Shown here piece after piece: positions 13,203 to 22,063 of a DNA stretch of 64,000 nt (within the stretch, counting starts at the first letter, position 1; each line of letters opens with the position of its first letter). Below the pieces are notes generated by a model. The model saw only the letters and a list, made by a program, of their open reading frames with translations. It was not told where the DNA came from and did not search any database. The position numbers and the translations under genes are program-made. Source of the DNA: Actinomycetota bacterium (lineage in GTDB: Bacteria; Actinomycetota; Actinomycetes; Mycobacteriales; HKI-0501); contig JAVEDU010000038.1 of NCBI GenBank assembly GCA_030840805.1, positions 1 to 64,000 of the forward strand, given 5' to 3'.

Positions 13203-14411
13203 TCACGTGACGTCGCGACGCGCGAAGACGATCGCCGCCACCACGGCGAGGACCAGGGCCAGCCCGCCGACGTACGCGCCGCCCTGCCACATGGTGAGGT
13301 CGAGGATCTTCTCGGTGCACCTTCCGGTCGAGTCGCAGTCGGACAGGTAGATCTTTGTCCCGCGGTTCAACCATGCGGTGATGTTCTCCGTCAGGAGCCA
13401 TCGCTGCGACTCCTGGGTGAGCACCCGCAGCCCGATCTCGGCGCCGACGATGTACGCGATGGCGGCGCCGAGCGCGGCGGCGCTGAGCCGGACCGCGTAG
13501 GCGATGGCGAAGCCGCACGCGGCGATCGCCAGCGCCAGCGCGATGCCGCGGACCACGACGAGACCGAGCGAGCCCTGCAGGCCGCGGGTCACGCCGCCCG
13601 CGTCGCCGAGCAGGTCGGCGACGGCCCAGTGGGCGGCGAACCCCACGGCGTAGGTGGTCACCCCCACGGCGATCAGGCCGGCGAACAGGGCGAACAGCTT
13701 GGCGACGTACACCTTCACCCGGCGCGGCTCCCACAGCAGCAGGCCCGCCATCGTGCCGTGCTGCCACTCCGCGCCGACGTAGCTGGCCCCGACGAGGTAC
13801 CCGACGAGCGCGAGCAGCGCCGCGAGGAACGCCGCCCGGGCCGGCATCTCGTCCCGGAACGAGAACGTCCGGTGGTCCATCATGTCGGTCGCGGTGGGGT
13901 ACGTGATCGTCGCGCAGTCCACCCCGTCGAACTCGCCGGGGAGCGGCGGCTCGAGAGAGCCCACCGGCGCCGTTCCGGACCCGGTCGCGGTCGAGGCCGG
14001 GGTGGGGGTGGCGAGCGCGCGGGCCCCCGCCGACGCGGAGGTGGACGGGGTCGCGGTGGTACGCGGGGTGGCGGAGGTGGACGGGGTCGCTGTGGTACGC
14101 GGGGTGGCCGAGACGCGCGGAGCCGCCGAGGCCGACGCCGAGGCCGGAACGGTCGGGCTGGGCGCCGCCGACCGGTCCCGCTGCGGGGTGGCGGCGCCGC
14201 CCGCGTGGGCGGTTTCGCACCGGGCGCGCTGGTCCGACCGCTCCTGGGCCGCGGCCTGCTCGGCGCGGGCCAGGTCGTTCTCGCTGGTCTTCCGCGACCC
14301 GTACCCGGCCGAGACCACCATCGCGGCGACGAGCCCGATCAGCAGCAGCAGCGCGAGCCGCGTGAACCGCCGGCCGAACAGCCGGCGCAGTTCGACCCAC
14401 CACAGCCTCAT
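13203..14411 (-). CDS. ABC transporter permease with low-complexity external loop
   Basis: This 402-residue protein is the membrane partner of the ATPase encoded just upstream (ATGA overlap). It starts MRLWWVELRRLFGRRFTRLAL, with a first membrane helix at about residues 15-37. A segment of about 140 residues follows that is very rich in Ala, Ser, Thr and Pro and contains a 12-residue tandem repeat (ATPRTTATPSTS type). About five or six more hydrophobic segments follow. This is the ABC-2 arrangement, with the long first loop probably outside the cell. The frame is open to 16427, but the ATG at 14411 is clear from the overlap. The substrate is unknown; no antibiotic cluster is nearby. Confidence 0.85.
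   Translation of the reverse strand: MRLWWVELRRLFGRRFTRLALLLLIGLVAAMVVSAGYGSRKTSENDLARAEQAAAQERSDQRARCETAHAGGAATPQRDRSAAPSPTVPASASASAAPRVSATPRTTATPSTSATPRTTATPSTSASAGARALATPTPASTATGSGTAPVGSLEPPLPGEFDGVDCATITYPTATDMMDHRTFSFRDEMPARAAFLAALLALVGYLVGASYVGAEWQHGTMAGLLLWEPRRVKVYVAKLFALFAGLIAVGVTTYAVGFAAHWAVADLLGDAGGVTRGLQGSLGLVVVRGIALALAIAACGFAIAYAVRLSAAALGAAIAYIVGAEIGLRVLTQESQRWLLTENITAWLNRGTKIYLSDCDSTGRCTEKILDLTMWQGGAYVGGLALVLAVVAAIVFARRDVT
14038..14109. repeat. 36-base tandem repeat, two units, inside ABC permease gene
   Basis: Units 14038-14073 and 14074-14109 are nearly identical and encode a 12-residue Ala/Thr/Pro/Ser/Arg repeat in the predicted external loop. It is likely a length-variable, disordered stretch. 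Confidence 0.9.
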
Positions 14412-15541
14412 GCCCGGTCCTGCCCGTCGTTGTCGGCCTCGCGGCGCTGCGGGGTCTCGGCCGGTCCGGCCGTCGCGTGCCGCGGCGGAGGCGGTGGCTT
14501 CCCGTCGGTCCGCGGGGGAGCGCCCAGCCCGGCCGCGAACGGCTCGCCGACCTGGCCGGACCGGCCCGGGACCGGGGTCGTGCCGGTCAGGTCGAGGAAC
14601 ACGCTCTCCAGGTCGGCGCCGATCGGGGTCAGCTCGGAGACGAACAGCCGCCGCCGCGCCAGCACCTGGGTGATCCACGACGGGTCGGCCACGTCGGAGA
14701 CGATCAGGAGCTCGCCGTCCCGGCGTACCGGCAGACCGGCCTCGGTCAGCACGGTGGCCGCGTACTCGGCGTCCTCGACCCGCACCCGGACGTCGCCGCT
14801 GGCGCCCGCGGCGAGCACCTCGGCCACCGGGCCGGTGACGACGTGCCGCCCGCGGGAGACGATCGACACGCTGTCGCAGACCTGCTGTACCTCGGCGAGG
14901 ATGTGCGAGGACAGCAGCACGGTCACGCCGCCGTCGGCGAGCCCCCGCATGAGGTCGCGGACCTCGCGGATCCCGGCCGGGTCGAGCCCGTTGTTCGGCT
15001 CGTCCAGGATCAGCAGGCTCGGCTCCTTGAGCAGGGTGGCCGCGATCGCGAGCCGCTGCCGCATGCCGAGGGAGTAGGCCTTCACCGCGTCCTTGGCGCG
15101 GTCGTGCAGGCCGACGATCTCCAGCACCTCGTCGACCCGGCGGCGCTTCACGCCCGCGGTCTGGGCCAGCAGGCGCAGGTTCCGGCGGCCGGAGAAGTGG
15201 GGGAAGAACTGCGGCGACTCCACCACGGCCCCGATGTGCCGGATCACGTCCGGCAGCGCCTCGGGGACCTGGTGCCCGAACAGCCGCATGGTGCCCTCGT
15301 CGGCGCGGACGAGGCCCAGCAGCGCCCGGATCGTGGTGGTCTTGCCGGAGCCGTTCGGGCCCAGGAAGCCGTGCACCCGACCCGGTTCGACGACCAGGTC
15401 GAGGCCGTCGAGGGCCACGTGCCGGGCCCCCAGACCGCGCCGGAACGTCTTGCGCAGCCCCTGGATCTCGATGGCCGGCGCGGTGGTGCTGGAGGCCGGA
15501 ACAGTGTCCCGGGAGCCGAGTCGTGTTGCCGCGGCCGCCAT
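14408..15541 (-). CDS. ABC transporter ATP-binding protein (CcmA/DrrA-like)
   Basis: This ATPase energises the export system whose permease follows with an ATGA overlap. The 377-residue protein has a complete nucleotide-binding domain: Walker A GPNGSGKTT at about residues 62-70, signature YSLGMRQRLAIA, Walker B LLILDEPNNGLDP, and an H-loop in LSSHILAEV. A C-terminal extension of about 60 Pro/Gly/Arg-rich residues is unusual and probably disordered. The fold is the DrrA/bacitracin-resistance type, with lipid, drug or peptide substrates. It is divergent from another ABC ATPase gene. Confidence 0.9.
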   Translation of the reverse strand: MAAAATRLGSRDTVPASSTTAPAIEIQGLRKTFRRGLGARHVALDGLDLVVEPGRVHGFLGPNGSGKTTTIRALLGLVRADEGTMRLFGHQVPEALPDVIRHIGAVVESPQFFPHFSGRRNLRLLAQTAGVKRRRVDEVLEIVGLHDRAKDAVKAYSLGMRQRLAIAATLLKEPSLLILDEPNNGLDPAGIREVRDLMRGLADGGVTVLLSSHILAEVQQVCDSVSIVSRGRHVVTGPVAEVLAAGASGDVRVRVEDAEYAATVLTEAGLPVRRDGELLIVSDVADPSWITQVLARRRLFVSELTPIGADLESVFLDLTGTTPVPGRSGQVGEPFAAGLGAPPRTDGKPPPPPRHATAGPAETPQRREADNDGQDRA

Positions 15542-15633
15542 GGTCCGCCCCCTTTCTGCGCCTTCGCTGGCTCACCCTACGGGGGAGACGACCACGGGGC
15601 GGGGACGGGACACACCGGCAGCCGTGCTGTTGG

Positions 15634-16494
15634 ATGGTGGTCGTGACGAACGATGCTGCGCCCGGAGCCGACCTGACCCTCGACTCGCCGCCCCACCCGG
15701 ACATCGTCGTCGCCGTCCGGGATGTCACCGTGAGCAGGAACGGAACGAACCTGGTCACGGGCCTGGACTGGCAGGTCGAACTGGACGAGAGATGGGTGGT
15801 CCTGGGGCCGAACGGCGCCGGGAAGACCACCCTGCTGTCGCTGGCCGCGGCGCGCCTGCACCCGACGAGCGGCAGCGTCCACCTGCTGGGGGAGCGGCTC
15901 GGGGCGGTCGACGTCTTTGACCTGCGTCCCCGGATCGGGCTCTCCACGGCCCTGCTCGCCGAGCGGATCCCGCCGGAGGAGACCGTCCACGACGTGGTGG
16001 TCACCGCCGCGTACGCCGTGGTGGGGCGCTTCCGGGAGTCGTACGAGGTGATGGACGAGGTCCGGGCACGGGCGCTGCTGGACCAGCTCGGCGTGGTCCA
16101 TCTCGCGGACCGGAGGTACGGGACGCTGTCGGAGGGTGAGCGCAAGCGCGTGCAGATCGCCCGCGCGCTGATGACCGACCCCGAGCTGCTGCTGCTGGAC
16201 GAGCCGGCGGCCGGGCTGGACCTCGGCGGCCGGGAAGACCTGGTCCGGCGGCTCGGCGAGCTGGCCGACGACCCGGCGTCGCCGACGCTCGTGCTGGTCA
16301 CCCACCACGTCGAGGAGATCCCGCCGGGGTTCACCCACGCGCTGCTGCTGCGGGGCGGGCGGGTCGTCGCGCAGGGGCTGGCGACCGACGTGCTGACCGA
16401 CGACAACCTGTCGCAGACGTTCGGCATCCCGCTGCGGGTCGAGCGCGGCGGCGGCCGGTACTTCGCCCGGGCGGTGGGCTCGGCCCCGGTGTGA
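15634..16494 (+). CDS. ABC transporter ATP-binding protein (Rv3041c-like)
   Basis: This 286-residue ATPase has Walker A GPNGAGKTT, signature LSEGERKRVQIARAL, Walker B LLLLDEPAAGLDL and the switch histidine in LVTHHVEEI. No permease gene lies beside it. The signature without a canonical LSGGQ and the VEEIPPGFTHALLL ending fit the ModF/YlmA-like soluble ABC ATPases. M. tuberculosis Rv3041c, near echA17, is the likely positional counterpart. The start is uncertain among ATG 15634, GTG 15637 and GTG 15643; none has a clear ribosome binding site. A palindromic repeat follows the stop by eight bases. Confidence 0.85.
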   Translation: MVVVTNDAAPGADLTLDSPPHPDIVVAVRDVTVSRNGTNLVTGLDWQVELDERWVVLGPNGAGKTTLLSLAAARLHPTSGSVHLLGERLGAVDVFDLRPRIGLSTALLAERIPPEETVHDVVVTAAYAVVGRFRESYEVMDEVRARALLDQLGVVHLADRRYGTLSEGERKRVQIARALMTDPELLLLDEPAAGLDLGGREDLVRRLGELADDPASPTLVLVTHHVEEIPPGFTHALLLRGGRVVAQGLATDVLTDDNLSQTFGIPLRVERGGGRYFARAVGSAPV

Positions 16495-16502
16495 GCCGTT
16501 TT

Positions 16503-16571
16503 CCGTGTTGATCATGGACTTTGCACCACGACACGCCGGCGTGTCTGTTGCAAAGTCCATGATCAACACGG
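16503..16571. repeat. Nested palindromic 3'-end repeat, copy 4 (most perfect)
   Basis: The arms 16503-16525 and 16549-16571 are perfect 23-base inverted repeats (CCGTGTTGATCATGGACTTTGCA and complement). They enclose the perfect palindrome ACACGCCGGCGTGT at 16531-16544, with unequal spacers of five and four bases. It lies between two co-directional genes, the ABC ATPase and the enoyl-CoA hydratase. Confidence 0.92.
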
Positions 16572-16663
16572 CCAAGGGGGGGCCGGGGCGGGTGCGATCC
16601 CGGTGATCCGGCCCTGAGTACGCTGGCGCCCGCACCGGCACCGGTTATCCGAGGGAGCGTGGC

Positions 16664-17443
16664 GTGGGCGAGTTCGTGCGGCTCGAGGTGGACGGCGGGA
16701 TCGGGACGATCCGGCTGGAACGGCCTCCGATGAACGCGTTGAACCGGCAGATGCAGGAGGAGATCCGCGCGGCGGCCGCCGAGGCCGGCGAGCGGGCCGA
16801 CGTCGCCGCCGTGGTGCTCTACGGCGGGCCGAAGGTCTTCGCCGCGGGCGCCGACATCAAGGAGATGAAGGATCTCTCCTACCCCGACATGGTGGCCCGC
16901 GCCCCGCAGCTGCAGAGCGCGTTCGCGGCCGTCGCCCGCATCCCGAAGCCGGTCGTCGCCGCGATCACCGGGTACGCCCTCGGCGGCGGGTTCGAGCTGG
17001 CCCTGTGCGCCGACTTCCGGGTCTGCGGCGACAACACCAAGGTGGGCCAGCCGGAGATCCTGCTCGGCATCATCCCGGGCGCCGGCGGCACCCAGCGCCT
17101 CGCGCGGCTGGTCGGCCCGGCCAAGGCGAAGGACCTCGTGTTCAGCGGCCGGTTCGTCGACGCCGAGGAGGCGCTGCGGCTCGGCCTGGTGGACGAGGTC
17201 GTCGCGCCGGACGACGTGTACACGGCCGCCGTGGCGCGGGCGAAGCGGTACGTCGGCGGTCCGGCGATCGCGCTCGCCGCCGCGAAGGCCGCGATCGACG
17301 GCGGTCTGGACAACGACCTGGAGTCCGGGCTGCGGCTCGAGACGCACCTGTTCGCCGCGCTGTTCGCCACGGAGGACCGGCGGGTCGGCATGGAGTCGTT
17401 CGTCGAGCACGGCCCGGGCAAGGCCGTCTTCACCGGAAGGTGA
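16664..17443 (+). CDS. Enoyl-CoA hydratase/isomerase family protein (EchA17-like)
   Basis: This crotonase-fold protein of 259 residues probably hydrates a trans-2-enoyl-CoA. The oxyanion-hole region is FAAGADIKEM, and both catalytic glutamates are present (E111 in GGGFELAL and E131 in GQPEILLG), so it is likely an active hydratase. The GTG start has GAGGGAG upstream. The next gene is a methyltransferase five bases downstream, the same pair as M. tuberculosis echA17 (Rv3039c) and Rv3038c as I recall that locus. Exact chain-length preference cannot be read from sequence. Confidence 0.92.
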   Translation: MGEFVRLEVDGGIGTIRLERPPMNALNRQMQEEIRAAAAEAGERADVAAVVLYGGPKVFAAGADIKEMKDLSYPDMVARAPQLQSAFAAVARIPKPVVAAITGYALGGGFELALCADFRVCGDNTKVGQPEILLGIIPGAGGTQRLARLVGPAKAKDLVFSGRFVDAEEALRLGLVDEVVAPDDVYTAAVARAKRYVGGPAIALAAAKAAIDGGLDNDLESGLRLETHLFAALFATEDRRVGMESFVEHGPGKAVFTGR

Positions 17444-17448
17444 CGGGT

Positions 17449-18390
17449 ATGACGCAGCACGCCACCAAGGCCGAGGTCGACGCCGCGCGCAACGACCCCA
17501 AGCAGGCGAACATCCTCTACCACGACTGGGAGGCCTCGACGTACGACGAGAAGTGGTCGATCTCGTACGACGAGCGCTGCCAGACGTACGCCCGGGAGCG
17601 GTTCGAGGCGATCGCGGGCAGCCCGGAGACGCCGTACGGCATCGCGCTGGAGATCGGCAGCGGCACGGGCTTCTTCCTGCTGAACCTCATGCTGACGGGG
17701 CTCGCCGAGAAGGGCGTGGTCACCGACATCTCGCCCGGCATGGTCGACGTGGCCGTGCGGAACGCGCAGAACCTCGGCCTGGACGTGACCGGCGAGGTCG
17801 CCGACGCGGAGACGATCCCGTACCCGGACGACAGCGTGGACCTGGTGATCGGGCACGCGGTGCTGCACCACATCCCGGACGTCGGGCAGGCACTGCGCGA
17901 GTGCATGCGGGTGCTCAAGCCGGGCGGCCGGTTCGTGTTCGCCGGGGAGCCGACCAGGTACGGCGACGTCGTCGCGCGCACGCTGTCCCGGCTCACCTGG
18001 TGGGGTACCACGCACGTCACCAGGCTCCCCGGGCTCACCGGCTGGCGCCGGCCCCAGGCGGAGCTCGACGAGGCGTCCCAGGCGGCGGCGCTGGAGGCGG
18101 TCGTGGACCTGCACACGTTCGCCCCGAACGACCTGCGCCGGCTCGCGATCTCGGCGGGGGCGGTGGACGTCGAGGTGCGCACCGAGGAGCTGACCGCCTC
18201 CTGGTTGGGCTGGCCGGTGCGGACGTTCGAGTGCGCGGTGCCGAAGGAGAAGCTCGGCATGGGGTGGGCGCTGTTCGCCTACAAGAGCTGGCTGGCCCTG
18301 GCCGACGTCGACAAGCGCGTGATGTCGAAGATCATCCCGGAGGGGCTGTTCTACAACGCGCTCGTCACGGGCGTGAAGCCCCGCTACTAG
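17449..18390 (+). CDS. Class I SAM-dependent methyltransferase (Rv3038c-like)
   Basis: This 313-residue protein has a Rossmann methyltransferase domain with motif I ALEIGSGTGFF, DISPGM, the acidic VADAETIP and VLHHIPDV, followed by a C-terminal region rich in Trp and aromatic residues. The N-terminus HATKAEVDAARNDP and the phrase ILYHDWEASTYDEKWSISYD resemble, from memory, mycobacterial Rv3038c. It lies five bases after the enoyl-CoA hydratase gene and is probably co-transcribed. The acceptor is unknown; in mycobacteria this neighbourhood belongs to MGLP synthesis. Its stop directly abuts the stop of the convergent copper-monooxygenase-like gene. Confidence 0.9.
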   Translation: MTQHATKAEVDAARNDPKQANILYHDWEASTYDEKWSISYDERCQTYARERFEAIAGSPETPYGIALEIGSGTGFFLLNLMLTGLAEKGVVTDISPGMVDVAVRNAQNLGLDVTGEVADAETIPYPDDSVDLVIGHAVLHHIPDVGQALRECMRVLKPGGRFVFAGEPTRYGDVVARTLSRLTWWGTTHVTRLPGLTGWRRPQAELDEASQAAALEAVVDLHTFAPNDLRRLAISAGAVDVEVRTEELTASWLGWPVRTFECAVPKEKLGMGWALFAYKSWLALADVDKRVMSKIIPEGLFYNALVTGVKPRY

Positions 18391-19566
18391 TCACGGTCTC
18401 GTCACGGTGAGGATGCCGAGGCACATCTCGTCCGAGGTGCCCTCACCCCACACGACGTAGCGGGGCGGCTGCGACGCCAGCGCCGGCAGCAGCGAGCGCA
18501 GCGCGGCGTCGTGGGTACAGGTGACCCGGACGGTGTCGCCGGTCCGCAGGTGGACCGGGTGCGCGAGCGTCCGGGAGCCCTGGTTGTCGAAGTCGTACGC
18601 CGGGACGTCGATCAGCACGCGCTCGCGGGCCGTGCCGGGATCGACGGTGACCCGGATGGACCGGCCGAGCAGGTGCATGTGCCCGGCCCCCGCGCGCACG
18701 GTCATCGGCGCCGGGATCCGGATGTCGCAGTGCTGGGTGCTGCCGGCGCGCGGCCGGCGGGGGTCTCCTCCGCACAGCCGCTGCAGCCCGGCGGCGACCC
18801 GCCCGGTGTCCGCGCCGAAGCGGGCCGTCACGTCCCGCACCGCCGCGTCGCGGGCGCACAGCGGACCCCGCTCGGCGGGCGTGCACGGCAGCTCGACCGG
18901 CGCCGGGAACAGCGCGGTGGACAGCGGCGTCATCCCGCGCCGCGCCGGGGCCAGCCGGAGCCGGACCCCGGTCCGGTCCGGCGCCGTGCCGGCCAGCAGG
19001 TTGTAGTGCACCTGGAGCACGACGCGGCTGCGGGCCTCGAGCGGTACGCCGAAGCCGTCGGCATAGGTGCTCGGCTTGCCGCCGGGTGCCCAGGCGTCCA
19101 GCCACCCGTCGTTGCCGGACCGGTCCGCCGAGCCGCGCACCGGGATCTGGGTGCCGCCGAAGCAGGTCCAGCCGTCGCCCGGCGTGCGGGCGTCCAGCGC
19201 CTCGGCCGCGGGAACCCGGTCGGCCGGGACCCGGAACAGGATCGCGTGGTGAACCTCCGCGTTGCCGGGGACGAAGCCCATCCCGGTGATGAACGCCGGC
19301 CGGTCCAGGCCCGGGTCGAGGAGGAAGCACCGGTAGTCGTCGGTGCCACCGTGCGGTGCCGCGGGGGAGTACGGGCGGGCCAGGTCCAGCGACAGGACCC
19401 GGTCACCGGCACGGAGCGCGAAGACCGGTTCGGCGGCACCCGCGCCCCTGTGGTGCGGCGCCGCGCCGCCCCGATCCCCCGTGCCGGCGCCGCCCGGGTG
19501 GCAGCCGGCGAGCAGGACCGCCAGCAGGGCGGCCGGTACGGCGGCGCCGCGGCATCTCGGCCTCAT
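18391..19566 (-). CDS. Copper type II monooxygenase-like (PHM/DBM fold) lipoprotein
   Basis: This 391-residue protein starts with a lipoprotein signal (lipobox LLAGC, Cys22). It carries the whole copper ligand set of peptidylglycine monooxygenase and dopamine beta-monooxygenase: H106-H107 in EVHHAILF and H187 in LQVHYN for one copper, then H296/H298 in GHMHLLG and M381 in TSDEMCLGIL for the other. Spacing follows the eukaryotic order (in PHM: 107, 108, 172, 242, 244, 314). It should sit on the outer face of the membrane and hydroxylate an unknown substrate with O2 and a reductant. It interrupts the MGLP-like gene series. Bacterial members are largely uncharacterised. Confidence 0.82.
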   Translation of the reverse strand: MRPRCRGAAVPAALLAVLLAGCHPGGAGTGDRGGAAPHHRGAGAAEPVFALRAGDRVLSLDLARPYSPAAPHGGTDDYRCFLLDPGLDRPAFITGMGFVPGNAEVHHAILFRVPADRVPAAEALDARTPGDGWTCFGGTQIPVRGSADRSGNDGWLDAWAPGGKPSTYADGFGVPLEARSRVVLQVHYNLLAGTAPDRTGVRLRLAPARRGMTPLSTALFPAPVELPCTPAERGPLCARDAAVRDVTARFGADTGRVAAGLQRLCGGDPRRPRAGSTQHCDIRIPAPMTVRAGAGHMHLLGRSIRVTVDPGTARERVLIDVPAYDFDNQGSRTLAHPVHLRTGDTVRVTCTHDAALRSLLPALASQPPRYVVWGEGTSDEMCLGILTVTRP

Positions 19567-19697
19567 CGGGACCCCCTGTGTCCGAGGTCCTGTCTACTCC
19601 CCGGACGGCGGAAGGGGAACGCCGCGAGCACCGCGGTGCCCCGGCGCGGTGCCGCCCCTGACCCGCCGCCCGCCGCGCACCCGGTACGGTCACAGGC

Positions 19698-20429
19698 GTG
19701 TTCGACCAGCTCCGAGGCGGCCCCCGCGACCCCCGCCAAGCCCGGTTCCTGACCCTCGCCTCCCTCCGGTGGATGATCCGGAACCGTGCCTGGACCCCCT
19801 GGTACCTGATCCGGTACTGGCGCTTCCTCGTGTTGCGGGTGACCCGGCCGCACATCGTCACCGAGGGGTTCGTGTTCCTCGGGCCGCGGGTGCAGCTGCA
19901 CGCGCGCCGCGGCTACGGGCGGCTGATCCTCGGCCGGTGGGTGCACATCGGCAGCGGCAACGCGCTGCGGGCGCACGAGGGCACGCTGCGCATCGGGGAC
20001 AAGTGCGTGTTCGGCAAGGACAACACGGTCAACTGCTACCTGGACATCGAGTTCGGCGCGGCGACGATCGTGGCCGACTGGGTGTACGTCTGCGACTTCG
20101 ACCACGTGTACGCGGACGTCGGGGTCCCGATCAAGGACCAGGGCATCGTGAAGTCGCCGGTCCGGGTCGGCCCGGACGTCTGGGTCGGCGTGAAGGTGAC
20201 GATCCTGCGCGGCATCACGGTGGGCCGCGGCAGCGTGCTGGCGGCGCACACGGTGGTGAACAAGGACGTGCCGGACCACTCCGTCGTCGTGGGTGTCCCG
20301 GGCCGCGTGGTGAAGAACCGGGTCGAGGAGTGGGAGCGGGCGCAGGCCACCCGGGAGGCCGTCGCGGACATGGCGCGCAAGCAACACGCCGCCGCACAGC
20401 GGGCCCGGGAAACCGCTACCGACCAGTAG
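19698..20429 (+). CDS. Left-handed beta-helix acyltransferase (Rv3034c-like)
   Basis: This 243-residue hexapeptide-repeat transferase resembles acetyltransferases of the LacA/WbbJ type. The repeats run from about residue 80 (LILGRWVHIGSGNALRAHEG) to 205 (VPDHSVVVGVPGRVV), with the likely catalytic His in VCDFDHVYAD. A basic, aromatic N-terminal part may bind membrane, and a charged helix closes the chain. In M. tuberculosis a homologous transferase, Rv3034c, lies in the MGLP locus and is proposed to acylate that glycolipid. GTG start at 19698; the divergent neighbour is the copper lipoprotein gene. Confidence 0.85.
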   Translation: MFDQLRGGPRDPRQARFLTLASLRWMIRNRAWTPWYLIRYWRFLVLRVTRPHIVTEGFVFLGPRVQLHARRGYGRLILGRWVHIGSGNALRAHEGTLRIGDKCVFGKDNTVNCYLDIEFGAATIVADWVYVCDFDHVYADVGVPIKDQGIVKSPVRVGPDVWVGVKVTILRGITVGRGSVLAAHTVVNKDVPDHSVVVGVPGRVVKNRVEEWERAQATREAVADMARKQHAAAQRARETATDQ

Positions 20430-20440
20430 GGTTCGGTCCC

Positions 20441-22063
20441 ATGGGTCACCGTGTCGAAGGTCACGGCGGGGACCTCGCGCTGGAGGTACTGCGCGGGTTC
20501 GGCGTCGAGGAGATGTTCACGCTGTCCGGCGGGCACGTGTTCCCGCTGTACGACGCCGCGCACCGGACCGGCGTCCGGATCGTCGACGTCCGGCACGAGC
20601 AGACCGCGGTGTTCGCCGCGGAGGGCACCGCGAAGCTGACCCGCCGGCCCGGCCTCGCCGTTCTGACCGCCGGGCCCGGCGTCACGAACGGGGTCTCCGC
20701 GGTCACCAGCGCCTCGTTCAACGGGTCGCCGGTCGTCGTCCTCGGCGGCCGTGCCCCGCAGCTCCGGTGGGGCTCGGGGAGCCTGCAGGAGTTCGACCAC
20801 GTCCCCGTGCTGGCGCCGGTCACGCGCTGGGCCGGGACCTCCACCGACACCGCGGGCATCCCGGCGGACGTGCACACCGCCGTGACGGCGGCCCTGACCG
20901 CGCACCGCGGGCCCGCGTTCCTCGACCTGCCGCTGGACGTGGTGTTCGCCCGGGCGGAGGTGGACCTGCCGGAGACCGCGTTCCCGGCGCCGGTCGCGGC
21001 CGACCCCGACGACGTCGCCCGCGCCGCCGCCCTGATCGCCGGTGCGCACCACCCGGTCGTCGTCGCCGGCTCGGACGTCTACGCGGACTCCGCCGAGCAC
21101 GCGCTGGTGGCGTTCGCGGAGGCGCTGCGGGTACCGGTGTTCACCAACGGCTCCGGCCGGGGCTGCATCCCGGCCGACCACGAGCTGGCGTTCAGCCGCT
21201 CGCGGCGGCTCGCGACCGCCGGTGCGGACGTGGTCGTCGTGATCGGGACGCCGCTGGACTTCCGGCTGTCCTTCGGGGCGTTCGGCGACGCCGCGGTGGT
21301 GCACATCGTCGACTCGCCCGGCCAGCGCGCCGGTCACGTCGAGCCCGCCGCCGCCCCGGCGGGCAGCATCCGGCTCACCCTGGAGACGCTGGCGGACTGG
21401 TCCGGCGACCGCCGCGACCACGAGCCCTGGCTCGCCGAGCTGCGGACCGCCGAGGATGCCGCGCGGGCCGCCGAGGCGGACGCGCTGGGCGCGGACACCG
21501 ACCCGATCAGGCCGTCCCGCATCTACGGCGAGCTCCGCCGGGCCCTCGACCGGGATGCGGTGGTGATCGGCGACGGCGGCGACTTCGTCTCGTACGCGGG
21601 GAAGTACCTCGACTCCTCCACGCCCGGCTGCTGGATGGACCCGGGGCCGTTCGGGTGCCTCGGCACCGGGCCCGGCTACGCGATCGCCGCCCGGCTCGCG
21701 CGCCCGCAGTCCCAGGTGTGCCTGCTGCTCGGCGACGGCGCCGCCGGGTTCTCGCTGATGGACGTCGACACGATGGTCCGGCACAACCTCCCGGTCGTGA
21801 TGGTGGTCGGCAACAACGGCATCTGGGGGCTGGAGAAGCACCCGATGCGGTTCCTGTACGGGTACGACGTGGCCGCGGATCTCCAGCCCGGGCTGCGGTA
21901 CGACGAGATCGTGCGCACGCTCGGCGGGGCGGGGGAGACGGTCACCGCTCCTGGTGAGATCGGCCCGGCGCTGCGGCGGGCGTTCGACGCGGGCGTGCCG
22001 TACCTCGTCAACGTGCTCACCGACCCGGCGGACGCCTACCCGCGCTCGTCCAACCTCGCGTGA
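20441..22063 (+). CDS. Thiamine-diphosphate enzyme, acetolactate synthase-like (IlvG/Rv1820-like)
   Basis: This 540-residue TPP enzyme has the activating Glu in VRHEQTAVFAAEG (about residue 50), the central FAD/ADP domain and the C-terminal TPP-Mg motif GDGAAGFSLMD...VGNNGIWG. The chain ending TDPADAYPRSSNLA and phrases such as VLGGRAPQLRWGSGSLQEFDHV resemble, from memory, M. tuberculosis IlvG (Rv1820), annotated as acetolactate synthase. The true reaction is unproven and could be another 2-oxoacid decarboxylation/ligation. It follows the acyltransferase gene by 11 bases, so the two probably share a message. Its stop lies inside a long hairpin. Confidence 0.85.
   Translation: MGHRVEGHGGDLALEVLRGFGVEEMFTLSGGHVFPLYDAAHRTGVRIVDVRHEQTAVFAAEGTAKLTRRPGLAVLTAGPGVTNGVSAVTSASFNGSPVVVLGGRAPQLRWGSGSLQEFDHVPVLAPVTRWAGTSTDTAGIPADVHTAVTAALTAHRGPAFLDLPLDVVFARAEVDLPETAFPAPVAADPDDVARAAALIAGAHHPVVVAGSDVYADSAEHALVAFAEALRVPVFTNGSGRGCIPADHELAFSRSRRLATAGADVVVVIGTPLDFRLSFGAFGDAAVVHIVDSPGQRAGHVEPAAAPAGSIRLTLETLADWSGDRRDHEPWLAELRTAEDAARAAEADALGADTDPIRPSRIYGELRRALDRDAVVIGDGGDFVSYAGKYLDSSTPGCWMDPGPFGCLGTGPGYAIAARLARPQSQVCLLLGDGAAGFSLMDVDTMVRHNLPVVMVVGNNGIWGLEKHPMRFLYGYDVAADLQPGLRYDEIVRTLGGAGETVTAPGEIGPALRRAFDAGVPYLVNVLTDPADAYPRSSNLA

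Noticed and set aside
14038-14109. Possible CRISPR-like repeat
   Set aside because: Two adjacent 36-base units without spacers, in frame within a coding sequence; a protein-level tandem repeat.
12087-15077. Very long open frame (about 996 codons) opposite glgX and the ABC genes
   Set aside because: No domain is recognisable and it overlaps three well-supported genes on the other strand.
13203-15541. Bacteriocin or antibiotic export cluster
   Set aside because: Only the ATPase and permease are present; no biosynthetic or immunity genes lie nearby.
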